64,000 nt of DNA, taken from an uncultured Armatimonadota bacterium. GTDB lineage: Bacteria > Armatimonadota > Fimbriimonadia > Fimbriimonadales > Fimbriimonadaceae. A program made the translations under genes and the position numbers. Where the stretch lies: assembly GCA_903927345.1 (NCBI GenBank), contig CAIYMO010000049.1:124001-188000 (forward strand), read 5' to 3'. Shown one piece after another: positions 24,508 to 33,248 of this stretch; the stretch's first letter is position 1, and each line of letters begins with the position of its first letter. The notes below the pieces were generated by a model that saw nothing but the letters and a program-made list of their open reading frames with translations, had not been told where the DNA came from and searched no databases.

Positions 24508-26496
24508 ATGTCCAAACCCACGGCTGGTTATAGTTCCAGCTTTTTGAATCGCTTAATGGGAGCAATGTCCCTCACAGCGAAACTCAATGTCGCTTTCTTT
24601 GCGGTTGTTTTGATCACCGGCAGTGCAATGGGCTATCTAGCTTGGTTGCTCCAGCATAACAACAAAACGGTCTCCAATGAAATTCTTGGTAGTGCGAAGG
24701 CTCTTCGGGCTGCCGCGCACGGTCGAGCGGCGAATATCCGTATGGAGTCGATGGTGCACCTTTATGCACTCGATCATAAGAAGGAAACGTTTGACGCCAA
24801 GGAGGCAGCGGACGAAGAGTTCTCGGCATCTGTTGAGGAAGCCCTGGGATACATCAAAAAGCTACCGAATAATGCTGAATTGCTGAAGAGGCTCGACGAA
24901 GTTGATCACGCAGATCATACCTACTGTCACCCCGTTGAAACTAAGTTGATGGCATTGATCGAGAAGGGGGAGAACGCCAAGGCTCTTCAAGTGATCAACA
25001 CCGAGTATGTTCCTGGCCGAAAGAAGTTCGAAGCAAGCTTTAATGAATTTACGAAGGCGATTGCCGCGTACAACGATGCACAGATGGCCATTTTGAATGA
25101 GCGCAGTGTTAAAGGCGTTCAAACCGGTATGACGATGGTCGGCGGCGTCTTTCTCTTCGGCTTGTTCATTTCATTTCAACTCGGGAAGTTCATGCGAGGC
25201 ACCATCGCAGGAATGGCTCGACGACTTGGCGATACTCTTCAGGAGTATCAGCAGCAGCTTGTTGAAGGCGTTGAGGCGATGGGGCGAGGAGACCTTGCTC
25301 ACGTCATCACAATTCCGGATACCAAACCCACAATTCAAAAGAAGGATGAGTTCCAGTCGCTTGCAAATATGTTTGCTGACTTGGTCACTACAACTCGGGG
25401 TTCACTCGTCTCGCTCGTCAGCGCTCAGGATTCGCTGAGAACCATGGTTTCGGCGGTTATCGAGCGGTCGGCTCGCCTCACCGAAGCAACAGACACAATG
25501 CAGGCCTGTACTGCGTCAACCTTGGAGCAAGCAAGCGGCATCGTCATGAATATGGACGAGATTGGCAAGGCAACTGATGAAACTGCTCAAACAGCTTGTT
25601 CGATTGCTGAGCTGAGCAAGAATCTCGCAGAGAGCGTTGATGCGGCGAGCGGCGCACTGACTTCCCTTCTCGGCGGAATTCAAGAGAGCACCGTGGCGGC
25701 GGACGCTCAGAAGGAGCTTTGCGACGTGGCGAACTCCAAGGCAGTTGTTGGTAGCAAGGCGGTCGAACGATCGATTGAATCATTTGATCGAATTGCGAGC
25801 AGTGTTGAACTGACCGCAGGTACCGTCTCTCAACTCGGTAAGCAGCAGGAGCAGATTGGCGCCATCGTCAATATCATTTCTGAGATTGCTGAGCAAACCA
25901 ACCTTCTCGCTCTTAACGCAGCCATTGAGGCAGCACGAGCTGGCGAGCAGGGTCGGGGCTTTGCGGTTGTCGCTGACGAAGTTCGGAAGCTCGCTGAGCG
26001 AGCGGCAAACTCCACCGTTGAGATTCGTGGCCTGATCGACAAGGTTAGTGCAAACGTTACGACGGCGATTGAGAAGATGCAGGCGAGCACTTCGGAAGTC
26101 GAAGACGGCTCACGCTACAGCGCCGAGGCTCGAACCGCGCTGACCGAGATTCTCCAATCGATTGCCGATCTTCACGAGTCGGCGAACGAGACCACCGCTC
26201 ATATGCGATCAATGTCGGCTTACACCGGCGTTGTCTCCAAGGCGATGGAGTCAGTCCAGACTGCAAGTAACGACACGATGAGTGGCGCCGTTGAGCTGAG
26301 CGCGATCACCGAAGAGATTTCGGCTTCGACCCAGACGGTTACCGACCACGTTCGCGGTCAGTCGGAAGAAACCAGCCGCGTCGACGACTTGGCTCACAAG
26401 TTGGCGGAAGACGCTGCGTTCCTGGACAAACTGGCGAGCCAGTTCCACCTTCCAGAAGCGCAGGAAAGAGCTCAGCAGATTCGGTTGGCGGCTTAA
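24508..26496 (+). CDS. Methyl-accepting chemotaxis protein
   Basis: A 662-residue transmembrane chemoreceptor. TM1 at about 26-48, a periplasmic helical sensor of about 155 residues in the four-helix-bundle style, TM2 at about 204-226, a HAMP domain (to about 285), a long methylated coiled coil and the CheA/CheW-binding hairpin tip ([19 protein letters not shown] then [19 protein letters not shown], about 455-500). The C-terminus lacks a CheR-docking pentapeptide of the NWETF type. No che genes are in the window, so it must join signalling arrays encoded elsewhere. The sensor lacks any recognisable ligand motif. A GATAAC hexamer lies six bases before the ATG. A terminator follows. Confidence 0.95.
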   Translation: MSKPTAGYSSSFLNRLMGAMSLTAKLNVAFFAVVLITGSAMGYLAWLLQHNNKTVSNEILGSAKALRAAAHGRAANIRMESMVHLYALDHKKETFDAKEAADEEFSASVEEALGYIKKLPNNAELLKRLDEVDHADHTYCHPVETKLMALIEKGENAKALQVINTEYVPGRKKFEASFNEFTKAIAAYNDAQMAILNERSVKGVQTGMTMVGGVFLFGLFISFQLGKFMRGTIAGMARRLGDTLQEYQQQLVEGVEAMGRGDLAHVITIPDTKPTIQKKDEFQSLANMFADLVTTTRGSLVSLVSAQDSLRTMVSAVIERSARLTEATDTMQACTASTLEQASGIVMNMDEIGKATDETAQTACSIAELSKNLAESVDAASGALTSLLGGIQESTVAADAQKELCDVANSKAVVGSKAVERSIESFDRIASSVELTAGTVSQLGKQQEQIGAIVNIISEIAEQTNLLALNAAIEAARAGEQGRGFAVVADEVRKLAERAANSTVEIRGLIDKVSANVTTAIEKMQASTSEVEDGSRYSAEARTALTEILQSIADLHESANETTAHMRSMSAYTGVVSKAMESVQTASNDTMSGAVELSAITEEISASTQTVTDHVRGQSEETSRVDDLAHKLAEDAAFLDKLASQFHLPEAQERAQQIRLAA

Positions 26497-26567
26497 TCCA
26501 ACCTCAACAATTTGCCCGGCGGTGCGCCCTTGGGTCTCTGCTTCTTTCCATCCAGTCAACCCCTCAA

Positions 26568-26590
26568 ACCACCCGCTTTATGCGGGTGGT
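26568..26590 (+). terminator. Terminator after the chemoreceptor gene
   Basis: ACCACCCGC pairs with GCGGGTGGT around TTTAT, followed by a short T-rich stretch. Confidence 0.8.
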
Positions 26591-26599
26591 CTCTATTTG

Positions 26600-27102
26600 T
26601 CAGCCTTGGCCTTTGGGGTCGAGCTAACGCCTCCTTTATTGCGTTGGCCTGGTCAACGATGATCGGATTGGTTGTCGGTTGCGGGCTTTAAAGCTGCGAC
26701 CTGTGATCTCAAGAAGTTAAACGATTTGAGACCCTGGCCATCCCACGCCGCCCGTTCCGCTTGCCAGTGAGAAGGACCCATTGGTGGAGACGACAGGGAT
26801 GGCTCGTTGGCTGATCAATGCGAGTACGGAGGGATTCACCCACAAATTCTCCCGCCTAAGTGGCGTCGATTTTGACGTAGCAACGCTGGATTAACGCCTT
26901 GCGGACGGTGTTAACGCTTGATCACAAAGAGTTTTGTGCGGGAGCCTCTATGATCTGCCTGAACGCCTTGTTAAGACCGATAGGAACCTAAGTCCAGATG
27001 TGGTTTTTCAGTGTTTTGAATCTTCATTGATCAACTCTAAATGATCTCCATTCGTCAGGCGCACGGGAGGGGATCAGAATCGAGTCTTAGGTTAGGACAC
27101 GG
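26600..27102. other. Gene-free stretch with AACGC repeats
   Basis: I see no convincing gene, RNA or mobile-element remnant in this half kilobase between the chemoreceptor terminator and the pseudopilin stop. It holds a loose cluster of AACGCyTTG-like words (26882, 26893, 26913, 26962), the first two 11 bases apart. It may include the 3' untranslated part of the pseudopilin mRNA, but no hairpin terminator was recognised there. Confidence 0.5.
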
Positions 27103-27837
27103 TTATGGCAAAGGACCGTAAGTAGCTTCCCACCCGTTACAACTTTTTGTCTCCTTCACAAAACACTCCAAGCAGTTTGCCAAGACCTGTTTATAGCGAA
27201 CACCCTTGGCATGACCATCGCAAAAAGTTGCGTTCGTCGCTCCGTTCTGAACCGTCGATCCACCGTGGTAGATAGTGTTTATACCGTTGTTACCCCACCA
27301 AGCAATCAGACCGTCACTTCCATCCGCGGGTTCCGCCTCCTCGTTGAACAAAATCGTACTACCAGGCTCGGGAACTGCGGTACCAGAGATTCCATAAGCG
27401 AACGCCTCACCACTCAGAGGACCAGGTGCGGTAACGCACCAGTTCATCGCATAAGAGCTTGTTGACCTTTTAGCCACAGGATCACTTGGGCATTGGTATA
27501 CACCGAGTGACTTGACGTAAGGATAGATTGAACCACGTGAGTTGTCCATTACCCAAGAGGCAGTCGCGGGTGGACCAGAGCTGATCACGTTCCAACCTCC
27601 AACGCGATTGTATGCTCCGCCGCCATAGAAACCCCAAGTTGCTCCTGGAAGGACATCTTCATAGTCTGCGGAATACATTAATGACCCCATCGTAACCTGG
27701 CGAATATTGCTTAAGCAAGTAGCCTTTTTCGCGGCCTCCTTTGCCTGTGCAAAGACAGGAAACAGAATTGCAGCCAAAATGGCGATAATGGCTATGACGA
27801 CAAGAAGTTCGATGAGCGTAAACGCGTGACGATTCAC
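27103..27837 (-). CDS. DUF1559-type pseudopilin (prepilin N-terminal methylation motif)
   Basis: A 244-residue protein with a class III signal: short basic leader MNRHA, then FTLIELLVVIAIIAILAAIL, cleaved and methylated at Phe by a prepilin peptidase. After FPVFAQAKEAAKKATCLSNIRQ and the MGSLMYSADYEDVLP segment it continues as the H-X9-DG family (DUF1559), with CDGHAKGVRYKQVL near the end. These proteins are very numerous in Planctomycetes and Armatimonadota; they are thought to assemble by T2SS/T4P-like machines, but their roles are mostly unknown. The start is GTG, with CAAAAT six bases upstream. The GspF/PilC pair at 13.5-16.3 kb is a candidate platform. Confidence 0.92.
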   Translation of the reverse strand: MNRHAFTLIELLVVIAIIAILAAILFPVFAQAKEAAKKATCLSNIRQVTMGSLMYSADYEDVLPGATWGFYGGGAYNRVGGWNVISSGPPATASWVMDNSRGSIYPYVKSLGVYQCPSDPVAKRSTSSYAMNWCVTAPGPLSGEAFAYGISGTAVPEPGSTILFNEEAEPADGSDGLIAWWGNNGINTIYHGGSTVQNGATNATFCDGHAKGVRYKQVLANCLECFVKETKSCNGWEATYGPLP

Positions 27838-27843
27838 AGAAGA

Positions 27844-27849
27844 ATTTTG
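27844..27849 (-). promoter_or_regulatory. -10 box of the pseudopilin gene
   Basis: Minus-strand CAAAAT, 6 bases before the GTG at 27837; the same hexamer and spacing occur before the BTAD regulator at 29334. Confidence 0.4.
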
Positions 27850-27876
27850 GGAGGCTGCAGGATGCTCGATCCGTCC

Positions 27877-27930
27877 ATTTACGCTTACGCAGCGGCAACA
27901 TCAGGAGAGCACACGTTCGATTTACGTTTA
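27877..27930. repeat. Two ATTTACGyTTA words upstream of the pseudopilin gene
   Basis: ATTTACGCTTA at 27877-27887 and ATTTACGTTTA at 27920-27930 differ at one base. The core ATTTACG also occurs twice before the BTAD regulator gene (29271, 29282). They lie 40-93 bases upstream of the pseudopilin start. Confidence 0.4.
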
Positions 27931-28031
27931 TGACTTTGGGGGTCGTGAAAATGGCTCGTAGGCATTTGAGTAATGCACCAAAGCCTTCAAAATCTGTTTG
28001 GGTAGATATTTTATGCCTTGGACACAAAAAG

Positions 28032-28059
28032 AGCCCACCCTTGACCAATAGAGTGGGCT
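28032..28059 (-). terminator. Terminator after the LamG/PEP-CTERM gene
   Basis: AGCCCAC pairs with GTGGGCT; read on the minus strand it is followed by CTTTTTG. It lies 21 bases after the LamG stop. Confidence 0.75.
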
Positions 28060-28079
28060 TTAACTTATCTAGGTCCGCC

Positions 28080-28920
28080 TCAAGCTACTTTTGATTTTCG
28101 CTTCTTAATGAGTGCTAGCACTCCGAGACCTAGAGCAGCCATTGATGCTGGTTCTGGCGTGGTTGCTGCTTGATATTGAGCTAGGATGCGATCTGGAGAA
28201 AGAGCCGTTCCAAAAACAGCAACATCCGACATGGACCCAAAGTATTGATAGGCACCGTAGCCCGGCATGCCGCCAATCTTTAGCGTGTCTTGAGCCATCG
28301 ACCAAGTAAACGGCTGATTGTTAGTCGCCACTTGCTGGCCATCTATGTAAAGAGCAAGTCCTGTTGCGGTGTTTGCAGTAAAAGCGTATTGGTGCCACTT
28401 TCCGTTTGCGAAGTTTCCTACGGCTCCCGTTTGCATGTGAGGTTGACTTCTTATGACACCATGGACGCTTTCTAACTGATCATTGAAGCTGTCTGTTTGC
28501 AACCTGCAAAGACCCCCCCCCCGCCGGAGCCGTATCAATTCGGTAGTCAAGCATGTCGTAGATTCCGCGACCGTCTTGACCAGGATTTACGACGACTCCA
28601 GGACAATTAAACCAGAGTGTCACAGTCAGCCCGTTTGCTCCCTTGAAACTGCTGGGAGAAGTCGCCTGGATGGAGATGTCTCCTCCATTGAAGAGGGCTG
28701 ATGTGGCTCCCGTTCCCCCCGATGCGCCAAATGTTACGTTGCCACTGACTGCCCCATGATGACCAAATCCGGAGTAGTCCTGAGCGACAGTTGAGCCAGC
28801 CGCCTCATTAAGCCGCCAGTAGCCCAGGGGGCTGTCAGCCATGATCGTCGAAGTAAGATCAGCGTGCGCCAAGCCCGAAAGGAAGAGTGCCCCAAGACAG
28901 GTGAAGTGAAGTTTGTTCAT
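28080..28920 (-). pseudogene. LamG-like PEP-CTERM surface protein, frame broken at a G10 tract
   Basis: Two overlapping frames make one gene. The 5' part starts at 28920 with the signal MNKLHFTCLGALFLSGLAHA and the LamG-like opening SPLGYWRLNEAAGSTVAQDYS; it runs into ten G residues (C10 on the plus strand, 28513-28522) and stops 11 codons later. The 3' frame continues NDQLESVHGVI, WHQYAFTANTATGLALYIDG and LKIGGMPGYGAYQYFGSMSDVAVF, and ends in a PEP-CTERM sorting signal (TPEPASMAALGLGVLALI then KKRKSK). With nine G residues the frames join into about 279 residues with no other defect. The tract may be a phase-variable switch or a base-calling error. LamG domains bind glycans; PEP-CTERM proteins are sorted by exosortase, not seen here. 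Terminator follows. Confidence 0.8.
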
Positions 28921-29333
28921 ATGATTGTTTCTGCTGATTCACCAAATGATCCGGCAGAACCTCACCGAGCATGTTACAGTTGGTACTCCGCTGCATTCAG
29001 AGGCTGTTTGGCAACTATCGGACAAACAACGGATGAATAACGCCCGATTAACACTGATGTGTATTTGAGAGGCGCAATCGTGTCAAATGAGGAACACTGC
29101 ACCACGCCCCCAGGGTCCAGGATTTACCGCTACCTTCTCTGACCACTACCGTTAAGTCAGAGACTTCGGGTCTTTGACCTTAGCAGGCAACTAGGAATCC
29201 CTGTAAGTCATTGCTGATCGTGGATTTTCAAACTCATCGGAATGGCTCCTGCATGAAAGGTAGGTAACTCATTTACGGGCAATTTACGTTCTTGAACGTG
29301 GTTGCTGAGTGCCATTATATTCAAAATTGATTT
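28921..29333. promoter_or_regulatory. Divergent intergenic region with 11-base direct repeats
   Basis: This gap separates the LamG gene (-) from the BTAD regulator (+). ATTTACG occurs at 29271-29277 and again at 29282-29288, exactly 11 bases apart, and TTGAACG at 29292-29298 is a weaker third copy. SARP/BTAD regulators of Streptomyces bind heptamer repeats with 11-base spacing. A TATATT (29316-29321) or CAAAAT (29322-29327) hexamer could be the -10 box for the GTG at 29334. I see no gene in the rest. Confidence 0.4.
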
Positions 29334-31078
29334 GTGCCAAAGATTGAGCTAAAACTCTTCGGATCGCCCAGTCTATTCTTAGATGGCATTGATGTCACTC
29401 CAGACCGTCCGGTGGGATTTGAAATCTTGGCAAAGGTCATCGTTGCGGGGGTCGACGGCGTCAGCAGGGCGAGCCTGTCGACTTTGCTATGGCCAGATAT
29501 CCCGACGACCAAGGCGAGAACTAATCTCCGAGTGAACCTGGCGAATCTCCGAGCGGAGCTCAGCCAAATCGGGATCACAGATTCTTTTGAGCTTGATGAT
29601 GCTGTGTTGCGTACCAAGGGGGTGATCGGAGTTGATCTCCGTAGGTTCTTGGCAAGACCGATTCGATCTGTGTCGGAGCTGGAAGCGGCCATCCTCCCCT
29701 TGTGTCAGGGATGGGATCGGGAGCGGTGGCAAGAGGAGAACGAGGCGGTGGCATCACATCTTGCCGAAGGGTTCTGCAGGATACGTCAGACCTCTCCCAA
29801 AGTGGACACTTTGCATCTGCTCAGGACCGCAGTCAAATCTCATCTGGTTTCGACGCAGTTAACAACGCTGTATGTGGATGCACTGACAGGTCAAAACCGG
29901 GTCGATGAGGCGACTCAGGCGGTCATTGACTTCGAAAACGCATGGATCAGTCGGTTCGGAGTGGCTGACCTGCCGAATATTTCGCTTGACGCGGTGGCTC
30001 AGCCAATAGCGATGGAGTCTCGGCACAAAGCGATGACTTATGCGGTTCCCTTGTGCTGCTTGCTTGTGGCGGTGGTTGCTGTGGGATACACATTGAATCG
30101 CCCTGGGGGGAAGGAGAAGAGTCCGAAGTTGGCCGTTACAGACGTAAAGCGGGAGTCGGGATTTGAGATTAAGAAGATTTTTACGGAGGGGGCGGAACCG
30201 AGAGAGATTTCGCCCTTGCTCGGTTTCAGTGGGCAGCCGATGTTGCACTATCGAAACCAGATTTTCGAAGTGCAACAACCGGGGCAGATTTCTCCGATTC
30301 GAGACACCCAGTGGATTCCGGTGGATACGAATGGTAACTCCAAACTGGAGGTCAGTCCCGACGCTTCGCTGCTGCGAATCTCAACGGCATCGAGCCGAGA
30401 CAACATCCGTCCCGTCGCTGACTACCCCTACTTTGACGCCCCAATGATCGTGGAAGATGGGAGCGTCGTCTATAACCGACGGTGCGGGCACTCGTTTCGA
30501 GACCATCGGAAGCTTTGCTATTGGAAGAATGGAACAGAGACTCTGATCCATATTTCGACGCCCGAACCACAGAATGCCGTGGTGACGTGTAAGACGGCGC
30601 GAGGCATTTTGGGAAGTACAGCATGGGAAAAAGTGACGGTTGGAAGTATCACACCTTCTACTTTGATTTCCAGTCTCAGAAAACTCAGATGCTTGACACC
30701 CCGCCCGTTATTGCCGAGCTGGGCGAATCGCTTCTAGTGCGGCCCGAGAGGACAGATGTTGTCAATGGGGACTACCGGAATCATCCTCTTGACTACGCGT
30801 TGCTGATCGACAAAAGTGGTCGACAAAGAAGGATCTCGCTTGCCTCGAATGACGATGTGCTGGGAATTTTTGGCGGTTACATTTACGTCTGTCGAAAGAA
30901 GACCCAGTTCACCAGTGACCTAGAGTTTCTGAATTTTGATTTGGAACAGGTCAACCCGTTCCCCAGCCTTCCGAAGGAAGTTGCGTCATTTGGGGTGCGT
31001 ACCGAAGAGATTGCGATCTGTGTTGGGTTTGATCGTGATCGTCCAACGAGGGAACTGCTACTTCTGTCCAAAAGTTGA
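29334..31078 (+). pseudogene. Membrane-tethered BTAD/SARP-like regulator, frame broken at an A5 tract
   Basis: The N-terminal part begins PKIELKLFGSPSLFLDGIDV and has the OmpR-like winged helix of SARP proteins (VSRASLSTLLWPDIPTTKAR then NLRVNLANLRAELSQIG), followed by a helical BTAD-like region to about residue 215. One membrane helix (about 233-253, VPLCCLLVAVVAVGYTL) leads to a beta-rich outer domain of about 330 residues with no recognised family. The layout is ToxR/CadC-like: DNA binding inside, sensing outside. The frame stops at 30737; one added A in the A5 run at 30628-30632 restores GSTAWEKSDGWKYHTFY and reads on to 31078, about 581 residues in all. It may be decay, slippage or an error. 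It stands divergent to the LamG gene, its possible target. Confidence 0.75.
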
Positions 31079-31119
31079 GCTGCGTTGACCTATTGGAGGG
31101 TTGGCACACCTAGTTGAAG

Positions 31120-31125
31120 TAAGAT
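31120..31125 (+). promoter_or_regulatory. -10 box of the esterase gene
   Basis: TAAGAT, 6 bases before the ATG at 31132. Confidence 0.55.
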
Positions 31126-31131
31126 TCCCCT

Positions 31132-31971
31132 ATGATCTTATCTATATTGTGCTCTCTCAAGATCGGCTTTTCAACCTTGGAACGGGTTCGGTTTGGCGGG
31201 TTGGAGCGGGAATTTATTATTGAGGCTCCCGCGAAGCTGTCAAGTCGACCAGGACTGATCTTTGTGTTTCATGGTTTTGGGGATTCGCCGGAGTCGATCC
31301 GGGAGTATTCGGGTTTTGGCAGGGAGTTTCAGAAGCATGATTTCGTTGTGATCTATCCTCGGGGGTATCGGAACAAGGAGGGTAAAGCGAATTTTCAGGT
31401 TGGGTACGAGTTCCAGGATAAGTCGGTTGATGATGTTGGATTTATGCGAGAGTTGATTTCGATCGCTGAGAAGCGCTTTGGGATCAATCGTGCAAATGTG
31501 TTTTCGACAGGAATGTCGAACGGTGGGGATATGTCGTTTTTCCTCGCCCGGCAGAATCCGCCGATCGTGCGAGCGATTGCGCCGATTGCAGGCACGATGA
31601 TGTCCTGCTGGAAACCATCCTTGAAGAGTTCTCATCCGGTTTCAGTGTTTGCCGTACATGGGACGAAGGACGACGTGACTCGGTGGGACGGGGACCTGAG
31701 CAATCGAGATGGGTGGGGCGCCTACTGGGGGGTTGAGCAGGTCATCGAATGGTGGGTGAAGTCACTAAAGCTCAGTCCGTCATCCAACATGACAGGACCG
31801 GCCAAAGACGGTGTCGTTCGCCAGGAGTGGAGGTCGAAGAGTGGGGATGTGGAGTTTAAGTTCTTCAAGGTGATCGGCGGAGGTCATAGCTGGCCTGACT
31901 CGGTGACCTCGGCAAAGTCGTCTCTAGCTTATGAGATTTATCAATTCTTTGAGAGCCATCGAGCTAGCTGA
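31132..31971 (+). CDS. PHB depolymerase/LpqC-like alpha/beta-hydrolase
   Basis: A 279-residue secreted-type esterase with a short hydrophobic start (about 1-17). The alpha/beta-hydrolase core includes the oxyanion region IFVFHGFGDSPESIREYSG, the nucleophile elbow GMSNGGDMSFFLA (Ser about 127), the acid Asp in VHGTKDDVTRWDG and His in VIGGGHSWPD. This matches the polyhydroxybutyrate depolymerase (LpqC) family, whose members also include feruloyl and acetylxylan esterases. The natural substrate is not clear. It follows the broken BTAD regulator by 53 bases but has its own -10 box. Confidence 0.85.
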   Translation: MILSILCSLKIGFSTLERVRFGGLEREFIIEAPAKLSSRPGLIFVFHGFGDSPESIREYSGFGREFQKHDFVVIYPRGYRNKEGKANFQVGYEFQDKSVDDVGFMRELISIAEKRFGINRANVFSTGMSNGGDMSFFLARQNPPIVRAIAPIAGTMMSCWKPSLKSSHPVSVFAVHGTKDDVTRWDGDLSNRDGWGAYWGVEQVIEWWVKSLKLSPSSNMTGPAKDGVVRQEWRSKSGDVEFKFFKVIGGGHSWPDSVTSAKSSLAYEIYQFFESHRAS

Positions 31972-31983
31972 ACCCGAGGTTTT

Positions 31984-32187
31984 CTAGTCGCGTTTGTATG
32001 CGACAAGCGCGTTGGCGTGACCGTGACCTAAGCCGTGCTCGGCCTTGAGGAAGTTGACTTGCTCCATGTGCTTCTTGTCCGCAACAGAGTCAAGGAGGTC
32101 TAGCCAGTGGGCGACAGGCTTTCCGTATTTCTTTTCGATAGATGGGAAATAGGAAGCGGGGCCGGAGGGCTTTTCGGGCGTGGACAC
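31984..32187 (-). CDS. DUF4287 small protein
   Basis: A 67-residue protein of the DUF4287 family: the core SYFPSIEKKYGKPVAHWLDL, then HMEQVNFLKAEHGLGHGHAN, ending at once after ALVAYKRD. Larger members combine this helical module with a DUF5655 domain, absent here. No function is known. The start is GTG, six bases after a TAAAAT box. Confidence 0.85.
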   Translation of the reverse strand: MSTPEKPSGPASYFPSIEKKYGKPVAHWLDLLDSVADKKHMEQVNFLKAEHGLGHGHANALVAYKRD

Positions 32188-32193
32188 TCCGGC

Positions 32194-32199
32194 ATTTTA
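32194..32199 (-). promoter_or_regulatory. -10 box of the DUF4287 gene
   Basis: Minus-strand TAAAAT, 6 bases before the GTG at 32187. Confidence 0.55.
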
Positions 32200-32226
32200 C
32201 TCACGATCTTCGCCTGAACTAGGCGA

Positions 32227-33126
32227 CTACTTGATGACGCCGTTCATTCCGGAGGGATAGAATCCACCGCTGGTGGCTCCCCCGAAGTAGACGACTTTGA
32301 TGACTTCGGCGGTGTCTCGGGAGTAGGTTAGGCCCCGCTCATCAGTTGGTACGAGATTGGCGGCTCCGGCATTCTCGATCCTCTGGTCGGTGTCTCCGGC
32401 GACAACCGAGTCGCGGAAGTCGGAGATTTTCTGGGCATTGGTGATGGCGGCTCCCCCAATCTGATAGAGCAAGGTGCGGACGATCCCCGCGTGTTAGGAC
32501 TCGACGCTGAGGAGTCCGGCGGTGGCCTCGATATAGCCCTTATCGGTTACGGAAGGAACTGCGCCTTTATAAGCCGTGACTCCGACGTCTTCGAAGAGGA
32601 ACGCCCCGAGGAGGAAGTTCACTTCGTTTGCATACGGGTCAAATGTCGCCCCGATTCCTGCAGCATTTGCGGCGGCATCGAAGCTGGTGTCCAAGTTGAG
32701 AGCAGGGTGCACGATGGCTTTATCTCCGAGCGAGGACCGCAGAAGCCGAACGTGGGCGAGCTCGTCGGCGGCTATTTCGGCGGCGTATTGGCGAATTGCG
32801 TTGGTTGCGAAGGTGACTTGGCGACCACCCGTGACGGCTCCGGCACCGACTCCGCGATCGTTCGCCCCGAGTCCGACGCCGGTGGTGGCAAGAAGGTAGT
32901 ACTCGGCTTCGAGGAATTCGAGGTTGAGCGCAAAGTTGAGAACGTTGATATCGACGGTGTTGCCTGATTCGAAGGTCGAGGTTCCAAACCCACCGCAACC
33001 GCTGAGAATGCTGGCAGTGAGGAGTCCAACTCCGCTGCCGACCATCGTCTTGAGAAGCTTTCGGCGTTCGAATCTACTCTCGACGATTCGTTCAGACGCG
33101 ATGATCAGTTCTTGAGTTGCTTCCAT
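32227..33126 (-). pseudogene. Ferritin-like domain protein with an in-frame TAA
   Basis: One frame of 300 codons with a single internal stop (TTA on the plus strand at 32494-32496). The start MEATQELIIASERIVESRFE is followed by a twin-arginine-like signal and lipobox (RRKLLKTMVG ... LSGCGG). The ferritin-like bundle follows (DINVLNFALNLEFLEAEYYL; AAEIAADELAHVRLLRSSLG; YANEVNFLLGAFLFEDVGVTAY), continuing past the stop with HAGIVRTLLYQIGGAAITNA. Related proteins have a Tyr just before this HAG, so the TAA looks like a Tyr codon changed at its third base. These extracytoplasmic proteins occur in stress and desiccation contexts; metal binding is possible through the E and H residues. Read-through, a real null allele or a base error are all possible. 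Confidence 0.75.
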
Positions 33127-33248
33127 GGATACCTTTGCTTGCCAGGAGGACCCGGCAATACCCAGTATCGTTGAGGATGGGGCGATCAGCAAGTCGCCTC
33201 TTTTGCGCCCCTGCAAAGGCTGTCAGTTGGACAGTGACGCTTTTGTGC

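Noticed and set aside
26600-27102. tRNA or small RNA gene
   Set aside because: I could find no cloverleaf arms, CCA end or compact stable fold.
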